This document shows positions 24,466-33,614 of a stretch of DNA of 64,000 nt, in pieces. Under the pieces are notes generated by a model. The model made no database searches and was not told the origin of the DNA. It saw only the letters and a program-made list of their open reading frames with translations. Numbering within the stretch: position 1 is the first letter of the stretch; every line of letters begins with the position of its first letter. Both the position numbers and the translations under genes were made by a program. The stretch comes from Thomasclavelia spiroformis (GTDB taxonomy: Bacteria; Bacillota_I; Bacilli_A; Erysipelotrichales; Coprobacillaceae). The stretch covers positions 1 through 64,000 of the forward strand of contig JACJKV010000012.1 of NCBI GenBank assembly GCA_016901755.1, read 5' to 3'.

Positions 24466-24955
24466 TTTTTAATTTTTTCAGCAAAAATATGACCAATAAT
24501 ATCAATGAAACTTCTATAATGCCATTAATATGGGCAAAATAGATTATTAACAGGGAAATCAGTGATATTCCATATAAAAACCATTGATAAAGAATTTGAG
24601 CCTGTAAAGGCTCTTTTTTGCTGTAGCGAAAAATAACATATAAAATGTAAAGCAGATAGCCAATGATCGTGCTCATGGGTAAAATAACATGCAGCAATGA
24701 AAAAAGATAAACTGCTGAATAATATGGCAGATAACTGCCCACTATAAATAACAGATAGAGCAGCACAATGAACCTTTTTTCATTCCAGCTAAGACAATGA
24801 CGAAAAATATTTTTTAAAAGACAGGATGCTAAAAGAAAGATCCAGATGATATAGAGCCTATGATAGGGACTGCTTAACAGACTGGTATAGTTATCATAAA
24901 GTGGATCAAACAGACAACATAGCAAAATTGACAGAAGTGATAAAATATAAAGCAT
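24449..24955 (-). CDS. Hypothetical membrane protein, five or so helices
   Basis: A 168-residue, very hydrophobic protein with membrane segments near residues 1-15, 35-50, 63-100, 125-140 and 145-160, separated by short loops. An excellent GAGGAGG site lies six bases before the ATG, so the gene is real. No family is recognised. It stands alone and is convergent with the DJ-1 gene. Confidence 0.65.
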   Translation of the reverse strand: MLYILSLLSILLCCLFDPLYDNYTSLLSSPYHRLYIIWIFLLASCLLKNIFRHCLSWNEKRFIVLLYLLFIVGSYLPYYSAVYLFSLLHVILPMSTIIGYLLYILYVIFRYSKKEPLQAQILYQWFLYGISLISLLIIYFAHINGIIEVSLILLVIFLLKKLKIIDYS

Positions 24956-25018
24956 AGTGGCCTCCTCTATCTTTTTATTTTAATTAGAATCATTGAATTG
25001 TAAATATTGAAAGCAAAC

Positions 25019-25037
25019 TATACGAAAAAATCGTATA
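25019..25037. promoter_or_regulatory. Perfect inverted repeat upstream of the 108-residue gene
   Basis: TATACGA-AAAAA-TCGTATA, 7-bp arms with a 5-base spacer, 20 bases before the start codon. The left arm could double as a -10 box. A self-operator is possible. Confidence 0.4.
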
Positions 25038-25057
25038 AAATATCAGGAGGTATTAAT

Positions 25058-25384
25058 ATGAAAACAATACGAATTACTCAAATGCATTTATCGAGTTTAC
25101 ATGTCAACACGACTTATGATGTTATTATCCACAACTATGAAAATGTAAAAGCGTTCATGAATATTTCATATGGTCAAAAAGAACGTTTTAAGACACTTTT
25201 TTATCAGATCTCAGTAGAAGAAGAAAACCGTCGTCTGTATTCCTTAAAATGTGAGTTTCATTACTTTTGTGAAGATGATGAAGATGAAAGACAGATGGTC
25301 ATGCAGGCCATAGAGATGGTATCACCGTGCTTAGAAGAGCTGATAGCTTTTATGACATTACAGATTTATCCTAAAACGAATTAA
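25058..25384 (+). CDS. Hypothetical protein, 108 residues (weakly SecB-like)
   Basis: ATG 25058 has a perfect AGGAGGT site; the open frame runs upstream to 25007, but that part overlaps the inverted repeat and has no site. The product looks like an alpha/beta protein: beta-strand-rich residues 1-75 (ITQMHLSSLHVNTTYDV, LKCEFHYFCEDDEDER), then a helix LEELIAFMTLQIY. The strand layout faintly recalls SecB-like chaperones; this is a guess. It lies 40 bases before dpaA. Confidence 0.6.
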   Translation: MKTIRITQMHLSSLHVNTTYDVIIHNYENVKAFMNISYGQKERFKTLFYQISVEEENRRLYSLKCEFHYFCEDDEDERQMVMQAIEMVSPCLEELIAFMTLQIYPKTN

Positions 25385-25424
25385 CACTCATCTTTCTGTT
25401 TCATATTATATAGAGAGGTGTAAT

Positions 25425-26048
25425 ATGAAAGGGTATATTAGTGTAAATGACAACAGAAGTTATTATTTAAAACAGATTTTCCTGCAAAACGGTTATGAAA
25501 TCTGTGATTATCAGCCAGGACTGGATTTTTATTTTATTGATCATGATCTCGATCTGCAGGAAAAAAATGTTTTTTCCTTAAATGATGATAAGGCACAGTA
25601 TGTTATCAATGATGATCAGAATTTTCGTCATTTCAATAATACTTTGACCGTTGCTGGTTTTTTAGCGGCAATCAAAGAAAAACTTTATGATCAGAAAATA
25701 CTGATTTTGGGATTTGGTGATCTGGCTAAACAGCTGGCCAGGGTTTTGAAACCACATAATGACATTACCATCGCTAATCGTAATTATAAAGAAATAGAAG
25801 TGATCAAAAAAGATTATCAGCATATAGATATTCATCTGATGACCGGCTATTATGACTATATTATCAATACTGTACCTGCCAAAAACATTGATTATGACGA
25901 TCTGCTGTATCAAAAGATATTTGATCTGGCGAATTCTTTAAAGAAAGAACGCTATGAATCATTAAGAAAACTGCCAGTACGATATTTTCCTTATGAATCT
26001 GCCTGGCTGATGTTTCAGTACATGGAACAGGTGTTAAGACATGATTAA
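25425..26048 (+). CDS. dpaA: Dipicolinate synthase subunit A, short form (SpoVFA-like)
   Basis: With DpaB it makes dipicolinate from a dihydrodipicolinate-pathway intermediate in the mother cell; DPA then fills the spore core. The 207-residue product has the NAD-binding fold ILILGFGDLAKQLARVL at about residue 88, preceded by TVAGFLAAIKEKLYDQK, which parallels Bacillus SpoVFA, and DYIINTVPA after it. Bacillus SpoVFA is about 297 residues; here the N-terminal domain is only about 70 residues instead of about 130. The identity rests on the Rossmann half and on the adjacent dpaB, which it overlaps by eight bases. Confidence 0.75.
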   Translation: MKGYISVNDNRSYYLKQIFLQNGYEICDYQPGLDFYFIDHDLDLQEKNVFSLNDDKAQYVINDDQNFRHFNNTLTVAGFLAAIKEKLYDQKILILGFGDLAKQLARVLKPHNDITIANRNYKEIEVIKKDYQHIDIHLMTGYYDYIINTVPAKNIDYDDLLYQKIFDLANSLKKERYESLRKLPVRYFPYESAWLMFQYMEQVLRHD

Positions 26049-26628
26049 TGGTATGAAAATAGGAATTGGTGTGACTGGATCATTTTGTTCATTATCACAT
26101 TTCATGACTTTTTTAAAGCAGCTGGCCAAATATGATGTAGATATTTATGTGTTTATGTCTTTTAAGGTTTTGAACTATGATACCAGATTTTATCAGGCTT
26201 TGCAGCTGCGACATGATATCGAAGATATCATTAATAAAAAAATCATTGTAAATGAAGTAGAAGCAGAACTTTTTGGACCGAAGATTCCCCTTGATATGAT
26301 GGTCGTCTATCCCTGCAGTGGGAACACTTTAGCCAAGCTATGTCATGGGATTAACGATAATGCAGTGACGATGGCGGTAAAATCCACATTACGTAATCAG
26401 AAAAATATTGTATTAGGGATATGCAGTAATGATGTTTTGGGAGCCAGTGGTAAAAACATGATGGATCTGCTTAATCGTAAACATTTTTATCTGGTTCCAA
26501 TGTATCAGGACGATATTGTCAAAAAGCCAAACAGCATGCTGGCAAAAACAGATCTGATCATAGATACCATGAATTGTGCTTTTAAAGATCAGCAGCTTCA
26601 GCCATTGTTTATCCAAAATAATAATTAA
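26041..26628 (+). CDS. dpaB: Dipicolinate synthase subunit B (SpoVFB-like flavoprotein fold)
   Basis: The 195-residue protein has the flavoprotein-like fold: KIGIGVTGSFCSLSHF at the N-terminus, YPCSGNTLAKLCHGINDNAVTMAVKS (the conserved phosphate-site segment), and the NIVLGICSND strand. These match SpoVFB, which pairs with SpoVFA. It starts inside the dpaA stop region, an eight-base overlap that implies coupled translation. An internal ATG at codon 5 is an alternative start. Confidence 0.85.
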   Translation: MINGMKIGIGVTGSFCSLSHFMTFLKQLAKYDVDIYVFMSFKVLNYDTRFYQALQLRHDIEDIINKKIIVNEVEAELFGPKIPLDMMVVYPCSGNTLAKLCHGINDNAVTMAVKSTLRNQKNIVLGICSNDVLGASGKNMMDLLNRKHFYLVPMYQDDIVKKPNSMLAKTDLIIDTMNCAFKDQQLQPLFIQNNN

Positions 26629-26713
26629 TTCAACTTTTTCTTTTGTCTATTATTTGGTAGAATAAGACTAGATAAGTTATGGTCTATTATAAATATGAAG
26701 CTAAGGAGGAAAT

Positions 26714-28408
26714 ATGCGAGATAATATTGTAAAAATTACACCAATTGGTGGACAGGCTGAAATGGGGAAAAGCATGTATTGCTTAGAAATAGAAAATAAA
26801 CTATTTATCGTCGATGCGGGTTTCCGTTTTCCAGAATCAGATAAATTAGGTGTTGATGTTATCATTCCAAGTTTTGATTACTTAAAAAACAATAAAGACA
26901 GAATCGTAGCTATCTTGATTTCTCATGGTCATGATGATGTTATGGGAGCTTTGCCTTATCTGCTGCAGGAAATATCGGTTCCAATTTATACAACAGATCT
27001 GACAGCTGATCTGATCGACCAGATGCTTAAAAGATATTTAAGGCATTCAAATATTCGCTTTCATTATCAGATCAAAAGAGTTAACATGAATGCTTCGTTA
27101 AAAATAAGTGGCGTTCAGGTTGAATTTTTTCCAATCACTCATTCTATTCCTGGCAGTGTAGGAATTGCTTTTTTAACGAAACATGGCTACATTGTTTATT
27201 CGGGTGAATTTATCATTGATTTTGGAGCTCCTTCACGATTTAGATGTAATATCCAGAAAATAATGGAAATTGGCAAACATGGTGTTTTGGCTTTGCTTTG
27301 TGAATCTTCTTATTCAAAAAATGATGGCTATACATCACCAAAGCATAAACTGACTTCTAAAATAGAAAGTGTATTTGAGGATGCACCGGGAAGAATCATT
27401 ATTTCCAGCTATGCTCAAAACATTTTCAGAACACAGGAAATTGTGCACCTGGCCAAAAAATATAATCGAAAAATTGTTTTCTATGGTCGTGATAAATATG
27501 ACAATACTAATTCTTTGCTTAGAATTTCGAAAAACAAGTCAAAACCAATTTTGGATATTCAGGAAGAAGATATCGCTTTTAAAGAAGATATTGCCAATAA
27601 AAAAATGGCACAGAATCTGGTGATATTGCTTAGTGGCAGCCCAAGAAGAATCTATCATGATATTTTAGATATCATCGGTGGTGGGGATGAATATCTTCAG
27701 TTAGAGGAAAATGATACTTTTATCGTTGCATCTCCGGTTTTACCAGGAACTGAAAAGATTGCTAACAAAGCTATTAATGAACTGTATAAAACTGATACTC
27801 ATATTCATTTTATTAGAAATAAAGAGCTTTCTTCAATGCATGCCAGTCAGGAAGATATTAAAGTCATGCTGCAGATCCTTGACCCTAAATATTTTATTCC
27901 TATGAAAGGAGAGTATCAGCATTTCATTGCTTCAAGTGATCTGGCTAAGGAAATGTTTATTGATGATGACCGTATCGCCATTATTGATAATGGTGAAACT
28001 ATTACTTTTAAAAATGGTAAACTATTAGATTATCGTGATTCAATTGAAGTTGAAGATATCATGATTGATGGAATCGGTATTGGTGATGTCGGGGTAAAGG
28101 TTATTGATGATCGTAACCAGCTGCAAAAAGACGGGGTCGTTATTATCGGTATGACAATTGATAATAAGACAAAAAAACCTGTAGCGAATACGGATGTGCA
28201 GACTCGTGGGTTTATTTATTTAAAAGACTCAGAAAACATTATTAAGGGTATCATGGATATTACGGAATCTGGATTAAAAGAATATCAGGATTCTCCACGT
28301 CTTGATCCAGTTGATGTCAGATTATCAATTAAGGACAAGGTGAATAAATACATTTATAAAGAAACGGGAAAGAAACCGGTTATTTTACCAATAATTATAG
28401 AACTGTAA
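26714..28408 (+). CDS. rnjB: RNase J-family protein with altered active site (RNase J2-like)
   Basis: A 564-residue metallo-beta-lactamase/beta-CASP protein of RNase J size and order. The metal motif HxHxDH reads HGHDDV, losing the last His. HSIPGS keeps its His, GDF reads GEF, the beta-CASP SDST motif reads CESS, TGSQGEP reads SGSPRRI, SGHAS reads SMHAS (His kept), and HGEY reads KGEY. RNase J1 keeps all of these, while RNase J2 paralogues are degenerate and act mainly as partners of J1. It is therefore most likely the J2-type subunit. AAGGAGG precedes ATG 26714, and a terminator starts at the stop. Catalysis is doubtful. Confidence 0.88.
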   Translation: MRDNIVKITPIGGQAEMGKSMYCLEIENKLFIVDAGFRFPESDKLGVDVIIPSFDYLKNNKDRIVAILISHGHDDVMGALPYLLQEISVPIYTTDLTADLIDQMLKRYLRHSNIRFHYQIKRVNMNASLKISGVQVEFFPITHSIPGSVGIAFLTKHGYIVYSGEFIIDFGAPSRFRCNIQKIMEIGKHGVLALLCESSYSKNDGYTSPKHKLTSKIESVFEDAPGRIIISSYAQNIFRTQEIVHLAKKYNRKIVFYGRDKYDNTNSLLRISKNKSKPILDIQEEDIAFKEDIANKKMAQNLVILLSGSPRRIYHDILDIIGGGDEYLQLEENDTFIVASPVLPGTEKIANKAINELYKTDTHIHFIRNKELSSMHASQEDIKVMLQILDPKYFIPMKGEYQHFIASSDLAKEMFIDDDRIAIIDNGETITFKNGKLLDYRDSIEVEDIMIDGIGIGDVGVKVIDDRNQLQKDGVVIIGMTIDNKTKKPVANTDVQTRGFIYLKDSENIIKGIMDITESGLKEYQDSPRLDPVDVRLSIKDKVNKYIYKETGKKPVILPIIIEL

Positions 28409-28433
28409 AGCAAGTTTAGACTTGCTTTTCTTT
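28408..28433 (+). terminator. Rho-independent terminator after the RNase J gene
   Basis: AAGCAAGT/ACTTGCTT with a four-base loop, followed by a T-rich tract; the stem begins at the stop codon. Confidence 0.85.
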
Positions 28434-28478
28434 TGCTTGGCAAAAAGTTATGTTATAATTGCCTGGAGGAGTGAGAGG

Positions 28479-30752
28479 ATGGCTAAAACAAGCAGAAAAA
28501 GAAAATCTAAACAGGATCAGATCAGCGAAGAACTGGAATTCAGGATCATTTGTATCGTTGCGTTATTTTTAATTGTTACAGCTGCTATGCAGCTGGGCTT
28601 TATTGGTGAAAATCTGCATTTTGTTTTTACATATTTATTTGGCAATCTCAATGGTATCATTTATTTTCTTGGCCTGGGATTTTTGCTTTATGCTATTGTT
28701 AAGGCAAAAATACCTAAAATGTCTGGTCCAAGAGCCGTTGGCGGGTATTTGCTGTTTACTGGATTGCTGACATTAATGTATTCTAATTCACAGCTTACAG
28801 GAATGAAAGTTATCCAGTCCTATATCGATACCGTGCCACTCAATCGCAGTGGTTTTGCTGGAGCAATCGTTTATGGCTTTTTAAGTATGCTTTTTGATCA
28901 GCTGGGTGCGGTGATTGCTGGATGTTTTATTATTGTTATTGGTTTATTTCTGTTTGGCAGTAAATTTTATTTTGAACATAAAAAAGAAATTGAAGCCAGA
29001 ACGAAAAAACAAAGTGATAAAACTAAAGCTTTTATTAAAAACAAATCTGGATATCTTGGTGATTTTTTTAATAAGAAAGAAGAGCGTTCTTTGCTGTTTG
29101 ATGAAAAGGTGTTTGAAGATGAAAAAACTGAGGAAACTCATTTTGATGACACAGCAGAACCTGAAGATCAGGTATTTACCTATAAAAATGATTATCAGCA
29201 GATAGATATTATTGATCATAAATCATCTCAAGAAGATGCTGATGAGGAAGATATTGAAAAAAATCAGGAAGATAAAGTAATTTTACAGGATCAGAATGTA
29301 CCTTTGGATCATACTTATCGTTTACCGCCATTAAGTCTGTTAAATAAGACTGTTAATAAAAAGCAAGGCGAAAATAAAACACATGCTGTTGACAGCGCTG
29401 AACGTCTGACCAGTGTTCTTAATGAATTTGGGGTACATGCTACGATCAATAATATCATGATTGGCCCATCCATTACTAAATATGAACTTAAATTGCAGAC
29501 CGGAACCAGAGTCAATAAAATCATGTCATTACAGGATGATATAAAACTCGCTTTAGCAGCCAAAGATATCAGGATTGAAGCCCCAATCCCTGGAAAACCG
29601 GCAGTAGGGGTTGAAATTCCCAATCTGGTTTCAACAATGGTATCGTTTAGAGAAGTTTTTAAAGATATTCCGGCAGATTTAAAAAAGAATAAACTGCTGG
29701 TACCGTTAGGTAAAGATGTTAACGGTCAGGTCATATATGCTGAATTAAATAAAATGCCTCATTTGCTGATTGCTGGGGCGACAGGTTCAGGAAAATCGGT
29801 TTGCATTAATACTATTATCTGCAGTATTTTAATGAGAGCGCGTCCTGACGAAGTGAAAATGATACTGGTTGATCCTAAAAAAGTAGAACTTTCCAATTAT
29901 AATGGTATTCCTCATTTGCTGGCACCGGTTGTCAGTGATCCTAAAAAAGCAGCTGCAACATTAAGAGAAGTGGTTTCAGAAATGGAAAGAAGATACGATC
30001 TGTTTGCAAGTGCCAATGTACGAAAAATAGAATCTTACAATCAGTATGCTGAAAAGAAAAATAAAGAACTTTCAGATGGTGAACAGTTAAGCAAGCTGCC
30101 TTATATTGTCGTGATCCTTGATGAGGTTGCTGATCTGATGATGGTTGCCAGCAAAGATGTTGAAGACTGTATCATGCGTATTGCGCAGCTGGCTCGTGCT
30201 GCCGGTATTCATCTTATTGTTGCAACACAGCGTCCATCAACTGATATTATTACCGGTGTTATCAAGGCAAACATTCCTTCGCGAATTGCCTTTGCTGTGT
30301 CTTCCAGCATTGATTCACGAACAATCCTGGATTGTGTTGGTGCCGAAAAACTATTAGGTAAGGGTGATATGCTGTTTTTGCCAATGGGCCAGAATTCACC
30401 TGTCAGGGTTCAAGGTGCCTTTGTTGATGATCAGGAAGTTGAAGCTATTACTTATCATGTCACAAATCAGCAGGAAGTTCATTATGATGAACGCTATACT
30501 AATGTTAAACCAATAACTGCCAGTGTAGCTTCCAAAGAAGAACAGGAAGATGAGGAGTATGAAATGTGTCGGGCTTTTGTCATCAAAGCTCAAAAGGCAA
30601 GCACTTCTTTACTGCAGCGACAGTTTCGAATAGGTTACAATAAAGCAGCAAGAATTATCGATCAGTTAGAGGCTGACGGTGTTATAGGTCCGCAATTAGG
30701 ATCAAAACCACGAGAAGTCTATATTCGCGGATATAGTGAAGAAGATATTTAA
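28479..30752 (+). CDS. ftsK: DNA translocase FtsK/SpoIIIE
   Basis: Pumps chromosomal DNA across the closing septum in division or sporulation. The product is 757 residues. Four membrane helices lie in residues 20-165, then a charged linker (165-300), the alpha/beta motor with Walker A AGATGSGKSV and Walker B YIVVILDEVADLMM, ARAAGIHLIVATQRPS, and a C-terminal winged-helix gamma domain (about 690-757) that reads SRS/KOPS-type sequences. ATG 28479 follows GGAGGA by eight bases; an in-frame ATG at 28422 lies in the preceding terminator. Only one copy is visible here, so it may do both jobs. Confidence 0.95.
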   Translation: MAKTSRKRKSKQDQISEELEFRIICIVALFLIVTAAMQLGFIGENLHFVFTYLFGNLNGIIYFLGLGFLLYAIVKAKIPKMSGPRAVGGYLLFTGLLTLMYSNSQLTGMKVIQSYIDTVPLNRSGFAGAIVYGFLSMLFDQLGAVIAGCFIIVIGLFLFGSKFYFEHKKEIEARTKKQSDKTKAFIKNKSGYLGDFFNKKEERSLLFDEKVFEDEKTEETHFDDTAEPEDQVFTYKNDYQQIDIIDHKSSQEDADEEDIEKNQEDKVILQDQNVPLDHTYRLPPLSLLNKTVNKKQGENKTHAVDSAERLTSVLNEFGVHATINNIMIGPSITKYELKLQTGTRVNKIMSLQDDIKLALAAKDIRIEAPIPGKPAVGVEIPNLVSTMVSFREVFKDIPADLKKNKLLVPLGKDVNGQVIYAELNKMPHLLIAGATGSGKSVCINTIICSILMRARPDEVKMILVDPKKVELSNYNGIPHLLAPVVSDPKKAAATLREVVSEMERRYDLFASANVRKIESYNQYAEKKNKELSDGEQLSKLPYIVVILDEVADLMMVASKDVEDCIMRIAQLARAAGIHLIVATQRPSTDIITGVIKANIPSRIAFAVSSSIDSRTILDCVGAEKLLGKGDMLFLPMGQNSPVRVQGAFVDDQEVEAITYHVTNQQEVHYDERYTNVKPITASVASKEEQEDEEYEMCRAFVIKAQKASTSLLQRQFRIGYNKAARIIDQLEADGVIGPQLGSKPREVYIRGYSEEDI

Positions 30753-30757
30753 AGATC

Positions 30758-30793
30758 AAAGGCATTGAAAATGTACGTTCAATGTCTTTTTTT
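30758..30793 (+). terminator. Rho-independent terminator after ftsK
   Basis: AAAGGCATTGA pairs with TCAATGTCTTT (one mismatch) and is followed by a T-run. Confidence 0.8.
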
Positions 30794-30857
30794 GTACAAA
30801 TATTTTTTATTTTATGAAGAAAAGTGTATAATAGACTAGGTTAATAAAGGAGAACTT

Positions 30858-32120
30858 ATGGAAAAATGTTATAAAATGAAGGGTTATCATTTATATCTGA
30901 TTCCCACTGATAAATTTAAAAATATTACTATTTCTTTAAAACTGCAAAACAGTTTAGATCGGGCAACGGTAACCAAAAGAACGTTACTGTCTTTTATGCT
31001 TACTACCGGAACACAAGATCTTCCTTCAACACAGGAACTGTCTAAATATCTGGAAAGTCTTTATGGCATGAAATTTGGTTCCAGTATAGCAACCAAGGGT
31101 AAAAGTCATGTGATAAATATTAATTCAGTTTGTATCAATCAGGAGTATTTGCCTTATAAGGAAGATTTGCTGGTTAAACAGATTAAGCTGCTGAATGATA
31201 TTATTCATCATCCTAATGCCCAAGATGGACATTTTGATGAAAAGATGTTTAAAATGAAAAAGAAAGAACTGAAAGACCGTATTATTTCTAATCAGGATGA
31301 TAAATTCTATTATAGTCTGGAAAAGCTTTTTTCTTATTTTGGTAAAGATGAGCCTTTAGGGATTTCAACCTATGGATATCTTAAAGAAATTGATGGAATC
31401 GCTAATGCTGAACTGTATGACTATTTTCTTCAATGTATTCAAGAAGATCAGAAAAATATTTATGTCGTAGGTAACGTTGATGAAAGCATTGTTTCATTAT
31501 TTGCTGAAAATCTTTCATTTCCTGAAAGTACTCAGGAATATGAAACTGTTTATCAGATGCCAAAACATCATGATGATATTATAGAAATCTTTGAAAAACA
31601 GGATATAACTCAGGCAAAATTAAATATGGGTTATTTAACTGATGCTAACTTTGTTCGTGAAAACCACTATGCTTTTACGGTATTTAATATGATATTTGGC
31701 AGTTCCAGTCAATCAAAGCTGTTTAAAACGGTCAGAGAAAAACATTCATTGTGTTATTATATTTCTTCCAGCTATGATGCATTTAACAGTATTGTTGTTA
31801 TTACGGCTGGAATTGAAAGTCAGGATTATGAAAAAGTTAAAGAACTTGTTGCTGAACAGCTCAAAGCCATGCAAAATGGAAAATTTGATGACAAGGATAT
31901 CGAAATTGCCAAACTGATGATCAAAAATGCCTTGGTTAGAACAAAAGATGAACCAATCAGTCAGATTGCATTACTGTTTAATAAGAATATAACTCATAAA
32001 GAAGAAACTGATGAAGAATATATCAGTAAAATCATGGCGGTATCTAAACAGGATATAATTGATGTTTGTCAAAGCATGACGCTGGATACTATATTTTTAC
32101 TTAAAGGGAGAGATGAATAA
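30858..32120 (+). CDS. M16-family peptidase homologue lacking the zinc motif (YmfF-like)
   Basis: A 420-residue insulinase-family protein. Where active members have HxxEH near residue 50, it reads TTGTQDLPSTQELSKYL, so it has no zinc site and should be non-catalytic. The C-terminal half keeps the R/Y substrate-binding region: KLFKTVREKHSLCYYISSSYD. It matches YmfF, the inactive partner of YmfH. Its stop overlaps the start of the active partner by one base (TAATG), which fits a heterodimer made in equal amounts. In Bacillus the pair is found with genes for EF-P modification. Confidence 0.88.
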   Translation: MEKCYKMKGYHLYLIPTDKFKNITISLKLQNSLDRATVTKRTLLSFMLTTGTQDLPSTQELSKYLESLYGMKFGSSIATKGKSHVININSVCINQEYLPYKEDLLVKQIKLLNDIIHHPNAQDGHFDEKMFKMKKKELKDRIISNQDDKFYYSLEKLFSYFGKDEPLGISTYGYLKEIDGIANAELYDYFLQCIQEDQKNIYVVGNVDESIVSLFAENLSFPESTQEYETVYQMPKHHDDIIEIFEKQDITQAKLNMGYLTDANFVRENHYAFTVFNMIFGSSSQSKLFKTVREKHSLCYYISSSYDAFNSIVVITAGIESQDYEKVKELVAEQLKAMQNGKFDDKDIEIAKLMIKNALVRTKDEPISQIALLFNKNITHKEETDEEYISKIMAVSKQDIIDVCQSMTLDTIFLLKGRDE

Positions 32121-33397
32121 TGGAAAAGATTTATTATCAAACTTTAAAAGAAACTTTATATCATGAGAAGATGGAAAATGGACTTGAAGTCTATATTCTG
32201 CCTAAACCTGGATTTGAAAAAACGTATGGACTGTTTTCAACATGCTTTGGTTCCGTTGATACGACCTTCGTTCCATTAGGGAAAAAAGAAATGATCAAAG
32301 TTGAAGATGGAATTGCACATTTTCTGGAACATAAAATGTTTGATATGAAAGACGGCGATGCTTCGGACAAGTTTGCTGCCTTAGGAGCAAATGCTAATGC
32401 GTTTACTTCATCAAGCCGTACTGCTTATCTTTTTTCTACGACTTCCAATGAACAGCAGTGTGTTGAACTGCTGCTGGATTTTGTCCAAAGTCTTGATATT
32501 ACTGAGGAAAGTGTTGAAAAAGAAAAGGGAATCATCTGTCAGGAAATAAAAATGTATGATGATGATCCTGACTGGCGTGTTTATTTTGGTGCTATTTCGA
32601 ACCTTTATCATGTTCATCCAGTAAAAAAAGATATTGCTGGAACTTGTGAATCAGTGAATAATACTTATAAAGAAATGCTGGAAATGTGTTATCAGACTTT
32701 TTATCATCCAAGTAATATGATGCTGTTTGTAGTAGGAAATGTAGAAGCAAAACAGCTGATGGATATGATCCGTCTTAATCAAAGTAAAAAAACATTTGCT
32801 CCACCACAGCCCATTGAAAGAATGCAAACTGATGAACCAGACAGTGTTTTTATCAGGGAAAAAACAGAAACGATGCAGGTAGAAATGAACAAGCTTATTG
32901 TCTCTGTTAAAGTCAATGATATACCTGATGATCCGCTGGCGAAAATAAAAAGAGAGCTGTCGATCAATATCTTATTTGATCTGCTGTTTTCGAAAAGTTC
33001 AGCTTTATATAATGAATGGCTTTCTAAGGAAATTATCAATGATACTTTCAGTGCCAGTTTTACTCAGGAAAGAGACTATGCTTTTATTCTGATTGGTGGT
33101 GATCAGGATAACTATCAGCTGCTGTATGAAACGATCATGAATTTTATTAGACACATTGGGGATCTGGTTATCGAAAAAGAAGATTTTGAAAGAATCAAGA
33201 AAAAAAATATTGGTAATTTCATCAATATGTTCAACAGTCCAGAAAGCATAGCTAATCTTTTCAGTCGCTATTATTTTGAAGGAATCGATGCTTTGAATAT
33301 TGTTGATTATGTTAGTGAAATCACATTGGATGATGTCTTAAATATTACAAGATATTTTAATGAAGATATGGCCAGTGTATTTATTGTAAAAAAATGA
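32120..33397 (+). CDS. M16-family zinc metallopeptidase (YmfH-like)
   Basis: A 425-residue active insulinase-family member. It has the inverted zinc motif HFLEHKMFD (HxxEH, about residue 69), and the distal Glu is expected in VEKEKGIICQEI. The C-terminal half is non-catalytic. It pairs with the preceding inactive homologue. The substrate is unknown; the Bacillus orthologue has been linked to peptide processing and to EF-P modification. It is followed by the 6S-like RNA, with no T-run terminator between. Confidence 0.9.
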   Translation: MEKIYYQTLKETLYHEKMENGLEVYILPKPGFEKTYGLFSTCFGSVDTTFVPLGKKEMIKVEDGIAHFLEHKMFDMKDGDASDKFAALGANANAFTSSSRTAYLFSTTSNEQQCVELLLDFVQSLDITEESVEKEKGIICQEIKMYDDDPDWRVYFGAISNLYHVHPVKKDIAGTCESVNNTYKEMLEMCYQTFYHPSNMMLFVVGNVEAKQLMDMIRLNQSKKTFAPPQPIERMQTDEPDSVFIREKTETMQVEMNKLIVSVKVNDIPDDPLAKIKRELSINILFDLLFSKSSALYNEWLSKEIINDTFSASFTQERDYAFILIGGDQDNYQLLYETIMNFIRHIGDLVIEKEDFERIKKKNIGNFINMFNSPESIANLFSRYYFEGIDALNIVDYVSEITLDDVLNITRYFNEDMASVFIVKK

Positions 33398-33428
33398 TAA
33401 ATAAATAGAGAATATTCTTGTTTATTTA

Positions 33429-33437
33429 TGATATACT
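33429..33437 (+). promoter_or_regulatory. Extended -10 promoter of the 6S-like RNA
   Basis: TGA-TATACT (TGn extended -10) lies seven bases before the first paired base of the RNA. No clear -35 is seen. An inverted repeat (33397-33405 with 33421-33429) ends in this element. Confidence 0.6.
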
Positions 33438-33443
33438 AGAAGT

Positions 33444-33603
33444 AGCTAGAGAGTATAAAATAAATTTCCTACGCAATAGATAAGGGAACCTGACTTAAAC
33501 AGCGGTGTTGAAAGCCTGTCTTGAATAGGAATCCTAAAGTTGTTTAAAGGTGCCCACCTGTACAAAACAGGGATAATCTATAACGCTCTCTAGCTTTTTT
33601 TTA
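33444..33603 (+). ncRNA. ssrS: Probable 6S RNA
   Basis: A 160-base non-coding stretch folds into a long rod. AGCTAGAGAG (33444-33453) pairs with CTCTCTAGCT (33586-33595), ATAGAT pairs with ATCTAT further in, and TTAAACA pairs with TGTTTAA, leaving unpaired internal regions. CCTGT/ACAGG forms a side hairpin. The terminal stem plus eight Ts makes the terminator. The segments GCGGTGTTGAAAGCC and GGTGCCCACCTG resemble those I recall from Firmicute 6S RNAs. 6S RNA binds sigma-A RNA polymerase as a promoter mimic. The class is inferred from shape and these segments; it is certainly a discrete non-coding transcript. Confidence 0.65.
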
Positions 33604-33614
33604 AGGAGAAAATT

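Noticed and set aside
25383-25410. A sigma-K-like promoter (AC, 16 bases, CATATTATA) ahead of dpaA
   Set aside because: The match is good and sigma-K control is known in Bacillus, but transcription would start inside the ribosome site, and such AT-rich matches are expected by chance here.
33397-33430. Hairpin ATAAATAAA/TTTATTTAT as the terminator of the M16 operon
   Set aside because: No T-run follows it, and its right arm leads into the promoter of the 6S-like RNA.
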